From Microthrixaceae bacterium (GTDB lineage: Bacteria > Actinomycetota > Acidimicrobiia > Acidimicrobiales > Iamiaceae), in contig JADJDU010000001.1 in the NCBI GenBank assembly GCA_016702505.1, positions 248,001 through 312,000 on the forward strand: DNA of 64,000 nt. Direction: 5' to 3'. The notes under the pieces were generated by a model, which was given only the letters and a program-made list of their open reading frames with translations, was not told the origin of the DNA and made no database searches. Position 1 is the stretch's first letter. The number at the start of each line of letters is the position of its first letter. Shown one piece after another: positions 16,171-23,821 of this stretch. The position numbers and the translations under genes are program-made.

Positions 16171-17360
16171 GCTCGTCCGGCCAGCTCGTCGAGGCTGGCC
16201 TCCATGCGATCGAGGGTGACGGGCCAGGTGTAGTTCTCGAGAACATAGGCCCGGCCCGGCCCGGCCAGCGCCGCTGCCGCGTCGGGCGCCTCGGCGATGA
16301 AGCGCAGGCATTGCTCCAGGTCGGCATCGTCCTCGTAGGTGAGGCCGGCGCCAGACCGTTGGCAGTGCCATGCCACCACCGGGCTGGCGGCGTTGGCGAT
16401 GACGGGCGTACCGGCCAGCCACGCCTCCATGACGGTGCGTGAGAAGGACTCCAGGGCCGAAGGTTGCAGGTAGCCGCTGGCGGCGGCGAAGGCATCGTCT
16501 CGGTCGCGGTCTGAGACCAGGCCCAGATCGTGGATGAGGTGGGCCACGTCGTCGGGGATGTGGACCTCGCCGACACCGATGGTCACCAGGTGCAGGTCGA
16601 CGTCTTCTTTTCGCACGGTGGCCACGAACCCGTCCAGGAGCTGCTCCCAGCCCTTGGCCCCTTCGCGTCGCCCGGCGTAGAGGACGAACGGCACGTCCCC
16701 CAGCCCGTGGCGGGAGCGGAAGCCACTCGGGTCGTAGCGCTCGGGTACGGGCACGCCTTCACCGATCACCGACGCCGGCGCGTGACCGGGAGCGATTGAG
16801 TCGAGTAGAGCCAGTTCGGGGTCGGTGTTGAGCCACAGACGGGCCACCCCGTTGAACAGGGGCTCGAACAGCTCGAAACGAGCCTCGGGCTCATCGTGGA
16901 GGCAGGGACGAAGGATGGTGCGTTCGGGGGCAACGAGGCCGCAGGCGAAGCTGGTCCAGAACAGGTACGGCGACACGACGATAGCGTCGTAGTCCTGGCC
17001 GTGGTCCAAAAGCTCGTGGAACAATTCGGGCACCCGAAGCCCGTCGTTCATCCACGCCTCCTGCTCGCCCAGCGAGGGTTGTTCGCCGAGGGCAAGGCGC
17101 TGGGCGACGGTGGCTCGGGCCCGACCGGATGTGTCGTTCACCACCGGGAACCGCTGGATGGTCACGGGCCCGTCGGTGCTGACACCGGCCCGATAGTGGT
17201 TGGCCCAGGTGTAGTGGTCTCGGGCGCAGGTGGTCAGGACGTCGACCTTCCAGCCCCGGGTGGTCATGCCGTGGGCTACTTCGCGCAGCACCAGCTCGGC
17301 ACCGCCGATCACGTCGGGTCCGTATCGAGGCGGGACCAGGGCCAGGCGCGGAACGTCCAC
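16167..17360 (-). CDS. GT4 family glycosyltransferase
   Basis: 397-residue retaining glycosyltransferase. The N-terminal domain begins VPRLALVPPRYGPDVIGGAE, with the GG acceptor loop and HGMTTRGWKVDVLTTC. The C-terminal domain has VPFVLYAGRREGAKGWEQLL, FAAASGYLQPSALESFSRTVMEAWLAGTPVIA with the E-x7-E motif, and GLTYEDDADLEQCL. GTG 17360 is chosen because TACGTT lies 8 nt upstream on the same strand and homology starts there. First gene of a two-gene minus-strand operon, divergent from the plus-strand GT at 17463. It probably adds a hexose in a surface polysaccharide; donor unknown. Confidence 0.87.
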   Translation of the reverse strand: MDVPRLALVPPRYGPDVIGGAELVLREVAHGMTTRGWKVDVLTTCARDHYTWANHYRAGVSTDGPVTIQRFPVVNDTSGRARATVAQRLALGEQPSLGEQEAWMNDGLRVPELFHELLDHGQDYDAIVVSPYLFWTSFACGLVAPERTILRPCLHDEPEARFELFEPLFNGVARLWLNTDPELALLDSIAPGHAPASVIGEGVPVPERYDPSGFRSRHGLGDVPFVLYAGRREGAKGWEQLLDGFVATVRKEDVDLHLVTIGVGEVHIPDDVAHLIHDLGLVSDRDRDDAFAAASGYLQPSALESFSRTVMEAWLAGTPVIANAASPVVAWHCQRSGAGLTYEDDADLEQCLRFIAEAPDAAAALAGPGRAYVLENYTWPVTLDRMEASLDELAGRA

Positions 17361-17368
17361 GGGGCTAC

Positions 17369-17374
17369 AACGTA
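17369..17374 (-). promoter_or_regulatory. Putative -10 box of the minus-strand GT operon
   Basis: TACGTT, 8 nt before the GTG at 17360 on the minus strand. It lies in the 102-bp divergent region between the two glycosyltransferase units. Confidence 0.45.
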
Positions 17375-17462
17375 CCGGCGCCAGCCCGCCCACCCGGACC
17401 GGCGGGGTGCAGGGGTGGGGTTGGCTCTGGCGCTGCGGATCCGGGACGCTGGGGTGTTGTTG

Positions 17463-18512
17463 ATGGCCGATGGTCCGCGAGACTCCCAGGCGATGGATGT
17501 TCTGGTCTGTGCCACCCAGGTGCCGTTCATGAGTGGCGGCCTCGAGCTGATGGTCGACAACCTGGTCGATGCCCTGCACGGTGCAGGGCATCGAGCCGAG
17601 GTCGTGGCTCTGCCAACGGCGTGGGACCGCGATCGCCTGTTCGATGCCGCCATGGCGTGGCGCATGATCCCCCTGGATGCCGAACTGGTGATCCCGGTCA
17701 ACTTCCCGGCCTACTTCGCCCGTCACCCGAACAAGGTGCCGTGGCTGGCCCACCAGCACCGCGCCGCCTACGACGCCTTGGGGCAGCCTTGGAGCGACTT
17801 CCGCCTGGACCAGGCCAGCATCGACGATCACCGTCAGCTCCTCGACTGGGACATCCGGGCGCTGGGAGAAGCCCAGCGTCGCTACACCATCTCCGAGGTG
17901 GTGGCTAGTCGCCTGAGACGGTGGGGTGGTCTCGAGGCCACGGCGCTGTACCAGCCGCCACCGCTGGCTGAACGCCTGCGACCGCGCCGCGGTGGGTCAG
18001 GTGACCACATCTTGTGTCCGACGCGCTTGGAGGGGAACAAGCGCCCCGGTCTGTTCCTCGAAGGCCTGGCGGCCATGCGTCAGCGGGTGCCAGCCGTCCT
18101 GGCCGGGCGAGGGTCCCTTGCCGGAGATCTCGAGGCCCAGGTTGATCGACTGCGACTGGACGGCCGCGTCGCGCTACCCGGATTCGTGTCCGACGACGAA
18201 CTTGTCGATCTGTTCAGGGCCGCGACCGCAGTAATGTACGCCCCCTTCGACGAGGACTACGGGTTCGTTACCCTCCAGGCCTTCCTCGCCGGCGTTCCGG
18301 TGGTCACCACCGCCGACTCCGGCGGTGTGCTGGAGTGGGTCGAACACGAGGTGACGGGTCTGGTCACAGACGGGTCGCCCGAGGCCATGGGGGCGGCGCT
18401 GGATCGCCTGGTGGATGACCCCGAACTGGCGGCCCGCTTGGGTCGAGCCGGACGGGAACGGGTGGTGGACCTGTCGTGGGATCACGTGGTCACAACGTTG
18501 GTGGGCGGGTGA
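17463..18512 (+). CDS. GT4 family glycosyltransferase
   Basis: 349-residue GT-B enzyme. MDVLVCATQVPFMSGGLELMVDNL opens the acceptor domain (split here only for reading; the GG loop follows VPFMS). The donor domain shows LCPTRLEGNKRPGLFLEGL, ALPGFVSDDELVDLFRAATAVMYAPFDEDYGFVTLQAF and PVVTTADSGG. The E-D-Y-G-F region stands in for the usual E-x7-E. ATG 17463 is used; ATG 17493, ten codons in, is equally possible and fits the homology better. It is divergent from the GT pair on the other strand, and the next gene starts within 100 bp, so the cluster seems to build one glycan. Confidence 0.83.
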   Translation: MADGPRDSQAMDVLVCATQVPFMSGGLELMVDNLVDALHGAGHRAEVVALPTAWDRDRLFDAAMAWRMIPLDAELVIPVNFPAYFARHPNKVPWLAHQHRAAYDALGQPWSDFRLDQASIDDHRQLLDWDIRALGEAQRRYTISEVVASRLRRWGGLEATALYQPPPLAERLRPRRGGSGDHILCPTRLEGNKRPGLFLEGLAAMRQRVPAVLAGRGSLAGDLEAQVDRLRLDGRVALPGFVSDDELVDLFRAATAVMYAPFDEDYGFVTLQAFLAGVPVVTTADSGGVLEWVEHEVTGLVTDGSPEAMGAALDRLVDDPELAARLGRAGRERVVDLSWDHVVTTLVGG

Positions 18513-18603
18513 GCGTGGTGGACCGGTCAGCAGAGCTGCGAGGCCACGCTTCACGGGCGTGGGTCTCCACCCCGCGCCGCCCCCCACAGGATGGCTGGTT
18601 CTG

Positions 18604-19551
18604 ATGGTGGTGTTGGCGCTTGCGGCGACGCCAGGTCGGGCGAAGGCGGTGGCCGGTCTGACGGCACTGGTCGGTCACGGGCACCGGATCGTGTCCTGGC
18701 ATCATCACGTACGTCCCGTCACCGGTAGGCGCCCGGCTGCCGTGGTGGCCGCAGATGTCGATGTGCTGGCCGAGATGGCCCGTTCGGCCCTCGATCTAGG
18801 CGCACCGGTGGTGTGTCGGGTTTCGAGCCCCGACGAGGTGGGACGGGCCGAGGAATGGGGGGTGGTCGCCACCTTCGCCTTCACCTCGGACCGGGTCCGG
18901 TTCCCCGATGGCGGTTCCGACCTTGTTTCGGGGGTTTCCGTGGTCGAGACATCGGCGGGCCAGCACCACGTCGGAACCAAATCCGAGACCGCCCCGTTGT
19001 GGGTTCCGGCTCGGGGGCTCGACCTGGCCACCGTGCCGGTGATGCCGCTGTTGACCCGGTCCCGGCTGCGCCTGGCCCACGGGTTGCCCGAGGACCTGGT
19101 CTTGGCGGTGGATGGCGCGGCATCGGTCGCTGATAGGTCGACCAGCCTGGCTCTGGCCTCGGCCGCTGTCGTGTCGGACTCACTGGTGCCGCTGGCCCTG
19201 GCGTTGGGGACGCCGTCGATCGTCTCGAACCGGGCCGCTCGCCGGTTCGGTCTCGAAGCGGGGCGGGAGGTGCTGGTGGCCGACAACACCAGCGAAGCCG
19301 ACCGGTTGGCGGCGAGCTTGGCTCGCCACGAGGATCGGGCTGCGGCGCTGTCGGGCCATGCCCGCCGTTTCGCCGAGGACCACTTCGACCTAGGTCCGAG
19401 CGCGCGGGAGTTGCGCGTCGGGCTGGGTTTGGAGCGCCCGCCGTCGCTCATCGATCTCCGCTTGACCGAGCTGGCCACGCCTCCGTGGTCTCGGCTGTCC
19501 GAGCGCGTCGGCGCCGCCCTGTCGCTGTTCACCCTGGAGCCCACACCATGA
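18604..19551 (+). CDS. Glycosyltransferase-like (GT-B) protein
   Basis: 315-residue protein in the same cluster. It begins with a Rossmann-like strand and loop (VVLALAATPGRAKAVAGLTALVGHGHRIV) and later has SDSLVPLALALGTPSIVSNRAARRFGLEAGREVLVADNTSEAD, which resembles the donor-binding half of GT-B enzymes, followed by a helix with ARRFAEDHF. Sequence between is weakly conserved and I see no E-x7-E, so it may be an atypical or inactive glycosyltransferase. The start is uncertain: ATG 18604 opens the first strand, but GTG 18559 is also in frame. It overlaps the coiled-coil gene by 4 bp (ATGA). Confidence 0.65.
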   Translation: MVVLALAATPGRAKAVAGLTALVGHGHRIVSWHHHVRPVTGRRPAAVVAADVDVLAEMARSALDLGAPVVCRVSSPDEVGRAEEWGVVATFAFTSDRVRFPDGGSDLVSGVSVVETSAGQHHVGTKSETAPLWVPARGLDLATVPVMPLLTRSRLRLAHGLPEDLVLAVDGAASVADRSTSLALASAAVVSDSLVPLALALGTPSIVSNRAARRFGLEAGREVLVADNTSEADRLAASLARHEDRAAALSGHARRFAEDHFDLGPSARELRVGLGLERPPSLIDLRLTELATPPWSRLSERVGAALSLFTLEPTP

Positions 19552-19934
19552 CCTCGCCCACCGAACCACCCGACCAGGCCGACGAAACGGAAGGGGTCGA
19601 TCATCTTGATTCCGATCCCGTAGGGGTGACCTATCCCGTCATCGACGCCGAGGCGGTCGCCCGGCTCCGTACCCGGGTGGGAGCGGCGCAGAACCAGGCC
19701 AACCTCGAAGACACTCCTCTTCAGTCGGCTCCCGCAGGAACGGCCCGGATCAAGGCCCAGGCCCGGCGGGTGGCCACCCCGGTGGTAGCCCGCGTCAGAA
19801 GCGAGTTGGACCGGGCCACCGCGGGGGAGGTGGCGGCGTTGCGGGCCGAGCTGGCCGAGTTGCGAGCGGAGGTCACCCGCCTTCGGGCCGAGCAGGAGGC
19901 GGCCCTCGCCGCCCAGCGAGAAGACCGACGCTAG
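19548..19934 (+). CDS. Small coiled-coil protein of the glycan cluster
   Basis: 128 residues with no enzyme motif. An acidic, disordered N-terminal third is followed by a middle segment (IDAEAVARLRTRVGAAQNQAN) and a C-terminal heptad-rich helix with repeated A-L-R-A-E-L-A-E-L-R-A-E spacing, a strong coiled coil. The end of the glycosyltransferase at 14659 carries a comparable middle and helix arrangement, so the two may pair or share an anchoring role. ATGA overlap with the upstream gene shows translational coupling. A scaffolding function for the glycosyltransferases is inference only. Confidence 0.7.
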   Translation: MTSPTEPPDQADETEGVDHLDSDPVGVTYPVIDAEAVARLRTRVGAAQNQANLEDTPLQSAPAGTARIKAQARRVATPVVARVRSELDRATAGEVAALRAELAELRAEVTRLRAEQEAALAAQREDRR

Positions 19935-20079
19935 GGGTCCTAGCGGATAGGTCCGGTCGTCGTCGCTGCGAGGGTGATCAGACCGAGGCTTCGCCTCGGT
20001 CTGACCATGCCGTGCTCATGGGTTGGTCCGCCTATCGGCGCGCCTCCTTATGGGTCGGCTCGTCTATCCGGTCGCCTCC
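19935..20079 (-). repeat. Dispersed intergenic repeat, family B, copy 2 (inverted)
   Basis: Same unit as at 640-748 but in reverse orientation, starting right after the coiled-coil gene's stop. The hairpin CCGAGGC-TTC-GCCTCGG is at 19983-19999. The ATGGGTCGGCTCG block appears twice, so the end is partly duplicated. Confidence 0.8.
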
Positions 20080-20086
20080 CAAGTCT

Positions 20087-20124
20087 GGATTCGTCGGAAG
20101 GCGGAGCCTTCTGGCGGATCGAGG
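20087..20124 (+). repeat. Dispersed repeat family A, short copy
   Basis: GGATTCGTCGGAAGGCGGAG followed by CCTTCTGGCGGATC, a diverged form of the family A head. It abuts the family B copy and ends 8 nt before the methyltransferase gene's stop. Confidence 0.6.
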
Positions 20125-20131
20125 ATGTTTC

Positions 20132-20950
20132 TCAGGCTCGGCGGTACACCGACACGTGGCTGTGGGCGTCTTCGGTGTAGCGGTTGTGGTCCCAGTCCGA
20201 CCAGCGGTCCTCGAGCACCAGACCCGCCCGTTCGGCCAGCGAGTCGAGCTGATCGGGTGAGGACCAGCGCACCTGCCAGGGTCTGAGCTTCACGCCGGAC
20301 TCGGTGATGTCGACGTACTGGCCGACGACGAGCTGGGCGCTGGCATCGGTTCGGCTCACGCTCAACACGACCCGGTCGGCGGTGACCTGGCGCACATCCA
20401 CGGTGTCTCCCGAGGTTGCGTCGGGGTCGGGGACGAACGCCTCGACCACGATTCGCCCGCCTGGGGTCAACAACGCGGCACTCCGTTCCAGGCACAGTCG
20501 TTGAGCTTGTGGGTCGGTGAGGTTGAACAGGGTGTTGAAGGCGACCAGGACGATGTGGAACGTCTCTCCGTCAAGTGGAGGGTCGGCCATGTCCCCGTGG
20601 ACGGCGCGGACCAGTTCTCCTCCGGGTCGAGCGGCCATGGCGGTCAACATGGCGACCGAGGCATCGAGGCCGACCACGGTTACCCCGGTTTCGGCCAGGG
20701 GGATGGCCAGCCGACCGGTACCGACTCCCATTTCCAGCACCCTTGCCTCACTGCTGTTGCTGCCTGGGTTGTTGCCATCTGGGTTGTTGCTGGCGACGTC
20801 GCGGGCCAGTGCCGCCACGGAGGTCACGCAGGCCACGGTGTCGGTCACGTCGGCGTACCAGTCGTCGTACACGTCGACGAACCGGTCGCCGTAGGTGGCG
20901 GCATCGAAACCGACCAGGGGTCGGCCCGACGGGTCGGATCTGGGTGCCAT
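20132..20950 (-). CDS. Class I SAM-dependent methyltransferase
   Basis: 272-residue small-molecule-type methyltransferase. AATYGDRFVDVYDDWYAD leads into motif I VLEMGVGTGRLAIPLAETG, then VVGLDASVAMLTAMAAR, a D-M motif HGDMADPP, and LLTPGGRIVVEAFVP, the usual order. A 15-residue Asn/Ser/Gly-rich loop sits just before motif I (around DGNNPGSNSSEA), probably disordered. The C-terminal half (SVSRTDASAQLVVGQYVDI, RWSSPDQLDSLAERAGL) matches methyltransferases annotated for small metabolites or sugars. ATG 20950 is the first plausible start. Substrate unknown; proximity to the glycan cluster is suggestive only. Confidence 0.82.
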   Translation of the reverse strand: MAPRSDPSGRPLVGFDAATYGDRFVDVYDDWYADVTDTVACVTSVAALARDVASNNPDGNNPGSNSSEARVLEMGVGTGRLAIPLAETGVTVVGLDASVAMLTAMAARPGGELVRAVHGDMADPPLDGETFHIVLVAFNTLFNLTDPQAQRLCLERSAALLTPGGRIVVEAFVPDPDATSGDTVDVRQVTADRVVLSVSRTDASAQLVVGQYVDITESGVKLRPWQVRWSSPDQLDSLAERAGLVLEDRWSDWDHNRYTEDAHSHVSVYRRA

Positions 20951-21004
20951 GCCCGCAATGATCGCGCCCGGCCGTTGAGCCGCTAATCCGGGGGTGGCTT
21001 GGCC

Positions 21005-21190
21005 TGGATCCGCCGAAAGGCAGAGCCTTCCGGCGGAGTTGGGTCGCCGGCCTGACGGCCGACGTCTTCGCTGCTGCGACCGGCAAAGCCGATCTCCGCA
21101 GGTCGGGGGCTCCGCCACAAGGGGCTCTGCCCCCGAACCCCCGCCCAGTTCTGTGACTTCAGCTCGTCAGACAGTCGAGCACCAGCGGTG
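21005..21190 (+). repeat. Dispersed repeat family A, long copy 1
   Basis: About 185 bp, nearly identical over its length to 27777-27960. It has a head hairpin around CCGCCGAAAGGCAGAGCCTT, a CTTCGCTGCTGCGACCGGCA block, a GGGGGCTCCGCC / GGCTCTGCCCCC inverted pair, and a tail with AGCTCGTCAGAC. It lies between the divergent methyltransferase and cysteine desulfurase genes, so here it is not a simple terminator. Confidence 0.85.
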
Positions 21191-21358
21191 GTCACACATA
21201 GAGCCGGATTTGCCTGGGTGACCAGGGACAATCGAACACGACCAAGTCCGATCGGTGGATCGAGGCTTAGGCCGCGAGCGGATCGGTCTGTCCGATGGTG
21301 CCTTGGCCGTGGCGCCCAGGGGGGGCGGCTCGTCTGCCGGCTTGGCTCCTAGGTCCCT

Positions 21359-21364
21359 TACCCT
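21359..21364 (+). promoter_or_regulatory. Putative -10 box, leaderless start of desulfurase gene
   Basis: TACCCT, 8 nt before the GTG at 21373; it supports that start codon over upstream in-frame ones. Confidence 0.45.
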
Positions 21365-21372
21365 TGGCTGCG

Positions 21373-22599
21373 GTGTCGGACGTCTCAGCATCATCCCTCG
21401 ATCGCCCACCGCTGGCGTACCTGGACCACGCGGCGTCTTCGCCGATGCGGCCCGAGGTCATCGCGGCCATGGTCGAGGCGATGGAGGCGGTGCCCGGCAA
21501 TCCCTCGGGTTCACATCGCTGGGCCCGAGAGGCTCGCCGCCGCCTCGACGACGCTCGTGACACGGTGGCCGACGCCGTGGGGGTCGAACCCGGGGCGGTG
21601 GTGTTCACCGCGGGGGGGACCGAGGCCGACAACTTGGCCATCCGAGGGGTTCTGGCCGCACGCGGTGGGGTGGCCGCGTGTTCCGCGGTCGAGCACCACG
21701 CCGTGCTCGAGACGGTCGCAGACACCGGTGGCGTGGTCCTCGACGTGGACCGCCATGGCCGGCTCGATCTGGGCTTGCTCGCTGGTGGTTCGTCTCCCAT
21801 CGACCCTGCGGTCGTGTCGGTGATGGCGGTCAACAACGAGACCGGTGTGGTCAACAACTTGGGGTCGGTGGCTGACGCGATCGCCGACCGGTGGCCGGGG
21901 GCGGTCCTGCACACCGATGCGGTGGCGGCCATGGCCTGGTTCGACGTGGCCGCTACGACGGCGGCGGCATCTCTGGTGTCGCTCAGCGCCCACAAGTTGG
22001 GAGGTCCCAAGGGAGTAGGAGCCCTGGTGGTCAAGAGGCCGGGGGAGATCGCCGCGGTCACGACCGGCGGTGGGCAGGAGCGCGAGCGACGGAGCGGTAC
22101 CCCAAACGTGGCTGGAGCGGTGGGCTTTGCGGTGGCATGCGCCGTCGCGTGTGCGGAGCGGGAACGGGCGGTGGCACGCCTTCGCCTGTTGAGGAAGACG
22201 CTGGAAGGTGGGCTTCGCGCCGCGGTGGAGGGTCTGGTGGTAACCGCCGAAGGGGTCGATGTCGATGACCGTTCGCCAGCCACCCTCCACGTCTGCGTAC
22301 CTGGGGTAGATCGTCAGGATCTGGTGTTCCTGTTGGACCAGGAGGGTGTGGCGACGTCGTGGGGTTCCAGCTGTGCCAGCGGTGCGCCGGAGTCTTCCCA
22401 CGTGCTGGCGGCCATGGGGGTGGCCCCCGAGGTCGCCCGAGGATCCCTGCGGTTGTCGCTCGGTTGGTCCAGTTCACGGTCCGATGTGGACCACGCCCTG
22501 GCCGTGATCCCCGCGGCGGTAGCCCGGCTCAAGGGTCAGGGGGACACGGCTAGGTCTACGGGCTTCGCCGGCGTTGTGTCGTCAGGAGGTCTGCGATGA
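21373..22599 (+). CDS. iscS: Cysteine desulfurase (IscS/NifS family)
   Basis: 408-residue PLP enzyme that takes sulfur from cysteine as an enzyme-bound persulfide for tRNA thiolation and possibly iron-sulfur clusters. It starts LAYLDHAASSPMRPEV, the family beginning. FTAGGTEADNLAIRG, the HH of EHHAVLE, SLSAHKLGGPKG with PLP Lys208, and SSCASGAPESSHVL with catalytic Cys334 are all present. GTG 21373 is chosen because TACCCT precedes it by 8 nt and homology starts about ten residues in. The ATGA overlap with mnmA shows that they form one operon: this enzyme is the likely sulfur donor for MnmA, as in other actinobacteria. Confidence 0.92.
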   Translation: MSDVSASSLDRPPLAYLDHAASSPMRPEVIAAMVEAMEAVPGNPSGSHRWAREARRRLDDARDTVADAVGVEPGAVVFTAGGTEADNLAIRGVLAARGGVAACSAVEHHAVLETVADTGGVVLDVDRHGRLDLGLLAGGSSPIDPAVVSVMAVNNETGVVNNLGSVADAIADRWPGAVLHTDAVAAMAWFDVAATTAAASLVSLSAHKLGGPKGVGALVVKRPGEIAAVTTGGGQERERRSGTPNVAGAVGFAVACAVACAERERAVARLRLLRKTLEGGLRAAVEGLVVTAEGVDVDDRSPATLHVCVPGVDRQDLVFLLDQEGVATSWGSSCASGAPESSHVLAAMGVAPEVARGSLRLSLGWSSSRSDVDHALAVIPAAVARLKGQGDTARSTGFAGVVSSGGLR

Positions 22600-23660
22600 G
22601 GGTCCTGATGATGATGTCCGGTGGTGTCGACTCGTCGGTGGCCGCCGCTCTCTTGCGCGACGAGGGTCACGACGTGGTCGGCGTCACCCTCAAGCTGTGG
22701 GGAGGTGAGTCCGACTCGGGGTGCTGTTCGATCAGTGACGTCGACGATGCTCGCCGGGTGGCCGACCACCTAGGAATCGACCATCACACCTTCGGGCTCT
22801 CCGACGAGTTCACCCACCACGTGGTCACTCCCTACGGCGAGGATCACACCCGGGGGCTCACCCCCAACCCGTGCATCGAGTGCAACCGTCACATCAAGTT
22901 CAAGGCTGTCGACGACCGGGCTCGCACCCTCGGGTTCGATGCGGTGGCCACCGGCCACCATGCCCGGGTGGTGTCCAAGCCCGATGGCACCCGACGCGTC
23001 GCCCGCGGGGCCGACCGGGCCAAAGACCAGAGCTACGTGGTCCACATGCTCGACCAGGATCGGCTTGCTCGAACTCTGTTCCCGATCGGTCACCTCGCCA
23101 AGGACGACGTCCGGGCCGTGGCCCGAGACCTGGGTCTGCGCACGGCGGCCAAGCCCGACAGCCAAGACGTGTGCTTCATCACTCGGGCCACGGGGCGGTC
23201 GGCGTTCCTTGGTGACCGGATCCCTCTGACCCCGGCCCGGGTGGTCGACACCGACGGACGAGATCTGGGTCGGGTGGACGCGGTGGAACTGGTGACCCTC
23301 GGTCAACGCAAGGGCCTGGGGCTGGCTGGCGGGGGTGCGCCCCGCTACGTGCTCGAAGTGGACAGGGCCGGCCCCGACCCGGTGGTGACCGTCGGGACCG
23401 CCGGTGAGCTGGTGGTGGCTTCCCAAAAGGTCTCGAACTGGGCCGTGACCGCCGGCCCGCTACCGAAACGGGTGGCGGTGCAGTGCAGCGCCCACGGAGC
23501 CACTCACGATGCCGTGGTTGAGGCAGACCCCGATGAACCCCGAGACGGGGGGCGGGTCGTGGTGAGGTGGGATGTGGACCAGCGTCGAGTTGCACCCGGG
23601 CAGAGCCTGGTGGCCTACGACGGAGACGAGGTGGTGGCCGGAGGCATTGCCTCGGTCTGA
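22596..23660 (+). CDS. mnmA: tRNA-specific 2-thiouridylase MnmA
   Basis: 354-residue enzyme that adds the 2-thio group to wobble U34 of tRNA-Lys, -Glu and -Gln using ATP and persulfide sulfur. The PP-loop SGGVDSSVAAALL is at residues 8-20, TLKLWG and GCCSISDVDDARRVA follow, and the two catalytic Cys are in NPCIECNRHIKF and QDVCFI. The C-terminal OB-like domain has TLGQRKGLG and GTAGELVVASQKVSNW. Length is typical. It overlaps the desulfurase gene by 4 bp. Its last codons, GCCTCGGTCTGA, coincide with the beginning of a family B repeat. Confidence 0.96.
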   Translation: MRVLMMMSGGVDSSVAAALLRDEGHDVVGVTLKLWGGESDSGCCSISDVDDARRVADHLGIDHHTFGLSDEFTHHVVTPYGEDHTRGLTPNPCIECNRHIKFKAVDDRARTLGFDAVATGHHARVVSKPDGTRRVARGADRAKDQSYVVHMLDQDRLARTLFPIGHLAKDDVRAVARDLGLRTAAKPDSQDVCFITRATGRSAFLGDRIPLTPARVVDTDGRDLGRVDAVELVTLGQRKGLGLAGGGAPRYVLEVDRAGPDPVVTVGTAGELVVASQKVSNWAVTAGPLPKRVAVQCSAHGATHDAVVEADPDEPRDGGRVVVRWDVDQRRVAPGQSLVAYDGDEVVAGGIASV

Positions 23661-23695
23661 CCAACGTCGCAGCGACGACGAGCGGACCTGTCCGC
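23649..23695 (+). repeat. Partial family B repeat overlapping the mnmA stop codon
   Basis: GCCTCGGTCTGACCAACGTC then GCAGCGACGACGAGCGGACC matches the second half of family B (hairpin right arm and tail). The repeat therefore contributes the final residues of MnmA. Confidence 0.6.
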
Positions 23696-23821
23696 CCAGG
23701 TCCATAGAGGAAGGGTCCGGTCGTCTCGAGTTCAGTTCGGGTTCACCGGGGCGGCTCGATGTGACCGACGTGTCGTCGAATCTGGTTCCGGTGGACGGCA
23801 GGGCGTGCCACCATTCCCGGC

